This document shows, piece by piece, positions 59,249 through 64,000 of a stretch of 64,000 bases of DNA. The notes under the pieces are model-generated. The model saw only the letters and a program-made list of their open reading frames with translations. It made no database searches and was not told where the DNA came from. Each line of letters begins with the position of its first letter. The stretch's first letter is position 1. Made by a program: the position numbers and the translations under genes. The DNA comes from SIG575 sp045542485 (GTDB lineage Bacteria; Bacillota; Clostridia; Oscillospirales; Acutalibacteraceae), in contig JAZQLC010000019.1 in NCBI GenBank assembly GCA_045542485.1, positions 1 to 64,000 on the forward strand, in the 5' to 3' direction.

Positions 59249-61177
59249 TTACTTTATATGCCTCATATTATCCACATCGTACCATTTCACTTCAAACCCT
59301 GCACCGTGTGAACAGAAAACTGAAGATGAAGTGTTTTCCATATCCCGTTCCTTTTCGTAGCCGATTTTTTCTATCACATCCTGAGCGTTATGGCAAGGAC
59401 GGTATCCATTTTCCCTCATGGAAATCACACCTTTTCCCGAAGTGTAGGACATAACCTCTTCAGGATAATTCATAAATTCCGAAACAGGCCCCGAGCCTTT
59501 GATTATGGCTTCTGTTTCCGTCATTTCGGGAGACATAAATTCTCCGTTCATTTTCTGAATATCGGAAATCGCTCTGCCCACAAGACCTACGGGCACACGC
59601 AGGACAAAAGCATAATAAGGCTCAAGGAGAACATTTTCTGCTTTTTCAAGACCTTGTCTTATTGCCCGATAGGTCGCTTCTCGGAAATCGCCTCCCTCTG
59701 TGTGTTTGAGATGTGAACGACCTGCCGTAAGAATAATTTTCACATCTGTCAGAGGTGAGCCTGTCAGAATTCCTATATGCTCCTTTTCCCTGATATGAGT
59801 CAGGATAAGATGCTGAAAATTTGAATCAAGCACTTCAAGACTACATTCGTTTTCTATTGTAACTCCACTGCCCCTCTCTCCGGGCTCAATGCGAAGCTGT
59901 GTTTCCGCGTAGTGACGCAAAGGCTCATAGTGTCCGTAGCCCATAACGGGCGAAGCAATTGTTTCCTTATAAAGGATTCTGCAAGGTCCGAAATCTATGT
60001 CCATACCGAAACGGTCACTGACAAGCGCTTTGAGAATTTCAAGCTGAATCCTGCCCATTACTCTTATCTGAATCTGTTCTTCATCAGTATAGCCTGAAAT
60101 ATGAACAGACAGCTCAGGCAGCTCTTCTCCGATTATACTCAACTTTCTGTACGCGGTGTGTATGTCGGTGCCGTCGCAAATTATAACCTGTGCAGAGAGA
60201 AGAGGATTCAGCTTCATTCCCGAAGTGTCTGCCACTCCGTCCGAATCAACAGTTTCACCTGCCGAAACCCTGCTGAGACCTGTCACAGCACAGACGCATC
60301 CGGCCGTAACTTCTTTAACTGCCTCACTTTTCTCCCCCGAATAGATTTTCAGCGTATCGATTTTCTCATCGCCCACAGACATTTTTACCTTTGCCGTGCC
60401 ACCCGTCACTTTCATAAAACTAACACGGTTTCCCTGACTGTCGTGAAGAATCTTATACACCCGTCCGCTGAATGTGTCAGGATAATTTTTACACTCAGTA
60501 TATTTTTCTATGCCCTCAAGAAGCTTGTCAACACCATCGTCCATCAGAGCAGAGCCGAAGAAGCACGGGAAAAGGCTTCTTTCCGAAACGGCTTTTGTAA
60601 TTTCACCTTTTATGAAATTTTCATCACTGTTTCCATTCAGAAAAGCCTCCAGCATTTCCTCGCTTATCATTGAAATTTCTTCTTCAAAGTCATCTCTTTC
60701 CTGCGTAAAATCAACACAGGATGAGCTGAGTCTTCCCGTAATTTCTTCCATAAGAGACGCTTTGTCAAAACCATCTCTGTCTGCCTTGTTCACAAAAATA
60801 AAAACAGGAATATTATATTCCTCAAGAAGTCTCCAGATAGTTTCCGTGTGACTCTGGACACCGCTTGTGCCGTCAAGAACAAGAACAGCATAATCAAGAA
60901 CTCCAAGCGTTCTCTCCATTTCCGCAGAAAAATCCACGTGACCGGGAGTATCCACAAGAGTAAAGTTTTTCTCGCCGAGGATAAAAGGATTCTGTTTTGA
61001 AAAAATAGTTATACCGCGGTTTCTTTCCAGGTGATGAGAATCAAAGTGAGAGTCTTTTTTGTCAACTCTGCCCAGCCGACGGATTTCTCCCGTTCTGTAA
61101 AGAACAGCTTCCGTCAGCGTCGTCTTCCCTGCGTCAACATGAGCAAGTATTCCGATTATGCATTCCTTTGCCCTCAT
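59249..61177 (-). CDS. TetM/TetO-like ribosomal-protection-type GTPase (EF-G family)
   Basis: 642 residues. ILAHVDAGKTTLTEAVL (G1), LERNRGITIFS (switch), LVDTPGHVDFSAEMER (G3) and FVNKADRDG (G4), followed by EF-G-like domains. The C-terminus carries a divergent CSHGAGFEVKWYD tail rather than the classical TetM end. It probably acts on the ribosome; whether it protects from tetracycline is not shown. AAGGGGAAG precedes the ATG. Codon style matches neighbours, so recent acquisition is not indicated. Confidence 0.88.
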   Translation of the reverse strand: MRAKECIIGILAHVDAGKTTLTEAVLYRTGEIRRLGRVDKKDSHFDSHHLERNRGITIFSKQNPFILGEKNFTLVDTPGHVDFSAEMERTLGVLDYAVLVLDGTSGVQSHTETIWRLLEEYNIPVFIFVNKADRDGFDKASLMEEITGRLSSSCVDFTQERDDFEEEISMISEEMLEAFLNGNSDENFIKGEITKAVSERSLFPCFFGSALMDDGVDKLLEGIEKYTECKNYPDTFSGRVYKILHDSQGNRVSFMKVTGGTAKVKMSVGDEKIDTLKIYSGEKSEAVKEVTAGCVCAVTGLSRVSAGETVDSDGVADTSGMKLNPLLSAQVIICDGTDIHTAYRKLSIIGEELPELSVHISGYTDEEQIQIRVMGRIQLEILKALVSDRFGMDIDFGPCRILYKETIASPVMGYGHYEPLRHYAETQLRIEPGERGSGVTIENECSLEVLDSNFQHLILTHIREKEHIGILTGSPLTDVKIILTAGRSHLKHTEGGDFREATYRAIRQGLEKAENVLLEPYYAFVLRVPVGLVGRAISDIQKMNGEFMSPEMTETEAIIKGSGPVSEFMNYPEEVMSYTSGKGVISMRENGYRPCHNAQDVIEKIGYEKERDMENTSSSVFCSHGAGFEVKWYDVDNMRHIK

Positions 61178-61204
61178 ATAACTTCCCCTTAAAGATTTTT
61201 ATTT

Positions 61205-61233
61205 ATTATAACAAAAATTAAAAATGTTGGCAA
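61205..61233 (-). promoter_or_regulatory. Promoter of the TetM-like gene
   Basis: Minus-strand -35 TTGCCA (61228-61233), 17-bp spacer, -10 TATAAT (61205-61210). No leader peptide or attenuator is seen, unlike acquired tet(M). Confidence 0.75.
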
Positions 61234-61240
61234 TACACCG

Positions 61241-61269
61241 TTGAACTGCCACAGCTTTTCTGCTATACT
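61241..61269 (+). promoter_or_regulatory. Promoter of the MATE gene
   Basis: -35 TTGAAC (61241-61246), 17-bp spacer, extended -10 TGC-TATACT (61264-61269). Confidence 0.75.
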
Positions 61270-61284
61270 TTTTTCGGTGATTTT

Positions 61285-62679
61285 ATGAGTACATTAAAAA
61301 ACAATTTAATAGGCGACAAAAAGTTTTATCGCCGTGTTATAGCAATCGTTCTTCCGCTGATTATCCAGAACACAATCACAAATGTTGTCAGTCTTCTTGA
61401 CAATGTTATGGTGGGAAGTGTAGGCACACTGCAGATGTCAGCCGTTGCTATTGTCAACCAGCTTATTTTCGTTTTCAATCTGTGTATCTTCGGCGGACTT
61501 GCCGGTGCAGGAATTTTCTCCACTCAATACGCAGGTGCGAAAAATGACGAGGGTGTGCGTCACTGCTTCAGGATGAAGGTGTATATCGGTGCACTGATGT
61601 TCGTTATTGCATCTGTTGTTTTCGCATTTTTTTCGGAACCGCTTATTTCATCTTATCTTGCAGAGGACACTTTACCTTCCGATGCGGCGGCAACCCTGGG
61701 ATTCGGTACAGATTATCTCAGAATTATGATAATCGGACTTCTGCCCTTTACCGTTTCGCAGATTTATTCAAGTACACTGCGCGAAATTGGTGAAACAAAA
61801 CTTCCTATGACCGCAAGTATAGTGGCAATTTTCGTTAACCTTATTTTCAACTATCTTCTCATCTTCGGCAAATTCGGTTTCCCCTGTCTCGGTGTTTCCG
61901 GTGCTGCAATTGCAACAGTTATGTCCCGTTTTGTTGAAGCAATCATAATAGTCATCGCCGTTGCCGTTAAGAAAAAAGAATTTTCTTTCATCAAAGGCGC
62001 TTATAGAAGCTTTTATATTCCCGGCAGACTCTGTAAGGATATTTTCACAAAAGGTATGCCTCTGCTTGTCAACGAATTTCTCTGGTCGGCAGGTATGGCA
62101 GTGCTTCTTCAGTGCTATTCCGTCAGAGGTCTCGATGTTGTTGCTGCTGTGAATATTTCAAACACAATCAACAACCTTTTCAATGTATGCTTTATTTCAA
62201 TGGGTGTTGCACTGGGCGTTGTTGTAGGACAATGCCTGGGCGCAAACAATATCGAAGAAGCAAAGGTTTCAGTCTGGAGACTGATTGCTCTTTCAATTGT
62301 CATCTGCCTTGTGCTGGGAGGAATTATGGCTTTACTCGCCCCCGTCATCCCTGAAATTTACAACACCGAATCTCACGTTAAAGAACTGGCAACTAATTTC
62401 CTTTATATCGTGGCAGGTCTTATGCCGGTTTTCTCCTTTGCTCATTGTTGTTATTTCACCTTGCGTTCAGGCGGCAGAACAATCCTTACATTCGTCTTCG
62501 ACAGTGTTTTCACCTGGGGACTTGTTATTCCCTTTGCATATTGTCTTGCAAACTTTACGGCACTCCCCGTTGTGCCTCTTTATCTTGCTGTGAATTCTCT
62601 GGAATTCGTAAAATGTATTGTGGGCTACATCCTTGTGAAAAAAGGACTGTGGATAAGAAACATCGTAAGCACAAAATAA
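61285..62679 (+). CDS. MATE family efflux transporter
   Basis: 464 residues, twelve helices in two homologous halves (IVLPLIIQNTITNVVSLLDNVMVG split: IVLPLIIQNTITNV, LLDNVMVG; second half GMPLLVNEFLWSAGMAVL). Exports organic cations or drugs using Na+ or H+. GGTGA precedes the ATG. Divergent from the TetM-like gene; substrate unknown. Confidence 0.92.
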   Translation: MSTLKNNLIGDKKFYRRVIAIVLPLIIQNTITNVVSLLDNVMVGSVGTLQMSAVAIVNQLIFVFNLCIFGGLAGAGIFSTQYAGAKNDEGVRHCFRMKVYIGALMFVIASVVFAFFSEPLISSYLAEDTLPSDAAATLGFGTDYLRIMIIGLLPFTVSQIYSSTLREIGETKLPMTASIVAIFVNLIFNYLLIFGKFGFPCLGVSGAAIATVMSRFVEAIIIVIAVAVKKKEFSFIKGAYRSFYIPGRLCKDIFTKGMPLLVNEFLWSAGMAVLLQCYSVRGLDVVAAVNISNTINNLFNVCFISMGVALGVVVGQCLGANNIEEAKVSVWRLIALSIVICLVLGGIMALLAPVIPEIYNTESHVKELATNFLYIVAGLMPVFSFAHCCYFTLRSGGRTILTFVFDSVFTWGLVIPFAYCLANFTALPVVPLYLAVNSLEFVKCIVGYILVKKGLWIRNIVSTK

Positions 62680-62684
62680 TGAAA

Positions 62685-62719
62685 AAATCACCGTTATTCT
62701 GAAGAATCGCGGTGATTTT
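62685..62719. terminator. Bidirectional terminator
   Basis: Stem AAAATCACCG / CGGTGATTTT with inner ATTC/GAAT pairing, between the convergent MATE and GH43 genes. Confidence 0.85.
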
Positions 62720-62723
62720 ATTT

Positions 62724-63575
62724 TTATTTTATATACAGCGTATCGTTCTCTTCTTTTATATCAAAAAGCACAGGTCTTTCAAGAGGATTTTCATTGGGTG
62801 AATGAAGAATAAGCTTAAGTTCATTTTCCTTAGTTCTGAAAATCATTCCGTGTCCGCCGTTCTTTTCAAAAAGAAGTCTGTCGTCGTGAATCCAGTTTCC
62901 GTTAATGTGTCCGTTGTCGGAGTAAATCATCGCCTGACAATATTCGTTATTATAAAAGCTTGACCAGATAAGCATCAGTTTTCCGCTTTCCGTCTTATAA
63001 GCAAATGGTCCGTCAGTTACAAATGTTTCTCTTGTTTTGTCAACCCAGCAAGGCTCTGACGCTTTGAAAAGATATATGGGCTCACCCTTTGCCTCTTTCA
63101 GGTCATCAGTAAGCTCTACTGCCCAGACTTCTCCGTCTTTCACCTGCACCCACTCGTGGCAGAAAACCATATAGGGTTTGCCGTTGTCAACCACAAATGT
63201 TCCGTCAAGGCACATCCAATCCTCGGGCGTAACGGGACCGTCACTGTAAGGAACAAAGGGGCCCTCAGGTTTCTCGGATTTTAAAATCTGAGTTCCTCTG
63301 AGTCTTGTGTCGCTGATAAAACTTACAAACATATAGAAACTGCCTTTGTAAAAATGCACCTCAGGTGCCCAGAAGTTTCTGTCAGCCCAGAAGTTTTCAG
63401 GCGGAGTGAAAACCTCCTTGGCCTCGCTCCAGTTTTCAAGATCATCACTTACATAAACATCAAGTCCCGTGCTTTTGTCCGTCCATGCTTCACTGCCTCT
63501 TGTGCCGTACATATAATATTTATTTTCGTACAGAAGAACAAACGGGTCTCTTATATTGATATCACAGAATTTCAT
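62724..63575 (-). CDS. Glycoside hydrolase family 43 protein, cytoplasmic
   Basis: 283 residues, five-bladed beta-propeller. IRDPFVLLYENKYYMYGT (base Asp in RDP), WAPEVHFYKGSFYMF, CLDGTFVVDNGKPYMVF and GGHGMIF match GH43 (arabinosidase/xylosidase/galactosidase). The Glu of the VFCHEW segment is a likely acid. ATG 63575 has GAGGTG six to seven bases upstream; GTG 63584 overlaps it. No signal peptide, so it acts on imported oligosaccharides. Confidence 0.88.
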   Translation of the reverse strand: MKFCDINIRDPFVLLYENKYYMYGTRGSEAWTDKSTGLDVYVSDDLENWSEAKEVFTPPENFWADRNFWAPEVHFYKGSFYMFVSFISDTRLRGTQILKSEKPEGPFVPYSDGPVTPEDWMCLDGTFVVDNGKPYMVFCHEWVQVKDGEVWAVELTDDLKEAKGEPIYLFKASEPCWVDKTRETFVTDGPFAYKTESGKLMLIWSSFYNNEYCQAMIYSDNGHINGNWIHDDRLLFEKNGGHGMIFRTKENELKLILHSPNENPLERPVLFDIKEENDTLYIK

Positions 63576-63689
63576 TTTCTTCACCTCAGGAAAATATTAA
63601 CATACAGAGAAAAACTTTTCAACACTTTATTCTTGAACACACAAAAATGATGATATATAATTAATTTGTAAAATAATTTTTCAAAACCC

Positions 63690-63720
63690 TTGACATTCAC
63701 CCTGCGTGAAAGTTTAAAAT
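63690..63720 (+). promoter_or_regulatory. MerR-type promoter with 19-bp spacer and dyad
   Basis: -35 TTGACA (63690-63695), 19-bp spacer and -10 TAAAAT (63715-63720). The spacer holds the inverted repeat TTCAC-CCTGC-GTGAA. Overlong spacers with a central dyad are the hallmark of promoters twisted open by MerR proteins, and the gene that follows is a MerR regulator. Confidence 0.8.
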
Positions 63721-63742
63721 CGGTCTGAAAGGAGGTCAGTTT

Positions 63743-64000
63743 ATGAAGATAAAAGAAGTAATTGAAAAAACAAATTTAACTGACCGCGCTATCAGGCTTT
63801 ACATTGACAACGGTTTAGTGTCTCCTGGTATTGAAGAAAATTACAGCGGAAGAAAAAACATTGATTTTTCCGAAAGCGATGTGGAAAGACTCAATCAGAT
63901 TGCGCTTCTCAGAAAAGCGGGATTTTCAATTTCAGATATAAAGACGATAATTTCAGACAACGAAAAGATTGAAGAAATTGTCACAAAATTCATTGAAGAA
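63743..64000 (+). CDS. MerR family transcriptional regulator (3' part outside window)
   Basis: 86 codons visible. Winged-helix N-terminus: IKEVIEKTNLTDRAIRLYIDNGLV, split as IKEVIEKTNLTDRAIR and LYIDNGLV, followed by YSGRKNIDFSESD and LLRKAGFSISDIK. AAAGGAGG precedes the ATG. Autoregulation is likely from the 19-bp-spacer promoter directly upstream. The ligand domain lies beyond the window. Confidence 0.9.
   Translation, partial: MKIKEVIEKTNLTDRAIRLYIDNGLVSPGIEENYSGRKNIDFSESDVERLNQIALLRKAGFSISDIKTIISDNEKIEEIVTKFIEE

Noticed and set aside
59249..61177. Recently acquired tetracycline-resistance gene
   Set aside because: No mobile genes nearby, no leader-peptide attenuator, and sequence style matches the chromosome.

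Overview
The window looks like chromosome of a spore-forming, anaerobic Clostridia bacterium, most likely an Oscillospiraceae/Ruminococcaceae-type gut or rumen organism. The base composition is moderately AT-rich. Genes have strong AGGAGG-type ribosome binding sites and sigma-A-type promoters. Sporulation genes are present (spoIIR, yqfC, yqfD, ylbJ-like), along with FeoAB and many plant- or host-glycan hydrolases. No rRNA, insertion sequence, integrase or CRISPR array is visible. No stretch of more than about 300 bases lacks a gene.

Layout. Positions 1-2357 hold the 5' part of a very long secreted protein with Cys-rich repeats, behind its own promoter with a palindromic operator-like element. 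Positions 2575-13695 (minus strand) are one exopolysaccharide operon: chain-length protein, BY-kinase, PHP phosphatase, UDP-GlcNAc dehydrogenase and epimerase, polymerase, one glycosyltransferase, flippase, CapF and CapG. DUF4363/DUF421 and tRNA-Lys follow. From 15.4 to 31.8 kb, carbohydrate genes (two DUF2804 proteins, two beta-helix proteins, GH30-like, GH27) are interleaved with housekeeping genes (Nudix, UPF0210/ACT, histidinol phosphatase, ispE, spoIIR, rlmD-like, gtrB/gtrA).

Positions 31957-37618 are the most unusual part: a compact phage-derived module. It has a two-HTH regulator, a baseplate/fibre protein, a receptor-binding-type fibre, XkdX, holin-type proteins and an endolysin. It lacks capsid, packaging, tail-tube and integrase genes, and lies behind a promoter with a perfect Firmicutes LexA (SOS) box. 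A second LexA box pair controls a small unrecognised membrane protein at 56778-57029, so the window contains two SOS outputs.

From 37.7 to 47.4 kb come a membrane hypothetical, a secreted GH5 enzyme, a DUF4434-chromate-transporter-YhhN operon, feoA-feoB-Cys-rich protein with two palindromic metal-box candidates, and an NSS transporter. From 47.5 to 56.7 kb is the conserved yqfC-yqfD-phoH-ybeY-dgkA-era-yqzL-recO-mutS2 neighbourhood, with pgpH and cdd absent, plus ylbJ. The right end has nagB, tRNA-Ala, a membrane-anchored XRE regulator, a TetM-like GTPase, a MATE exporter, GH43 and the start of a MerR regulator. All functional calls come from reading the translated sequence; no database search was possible.
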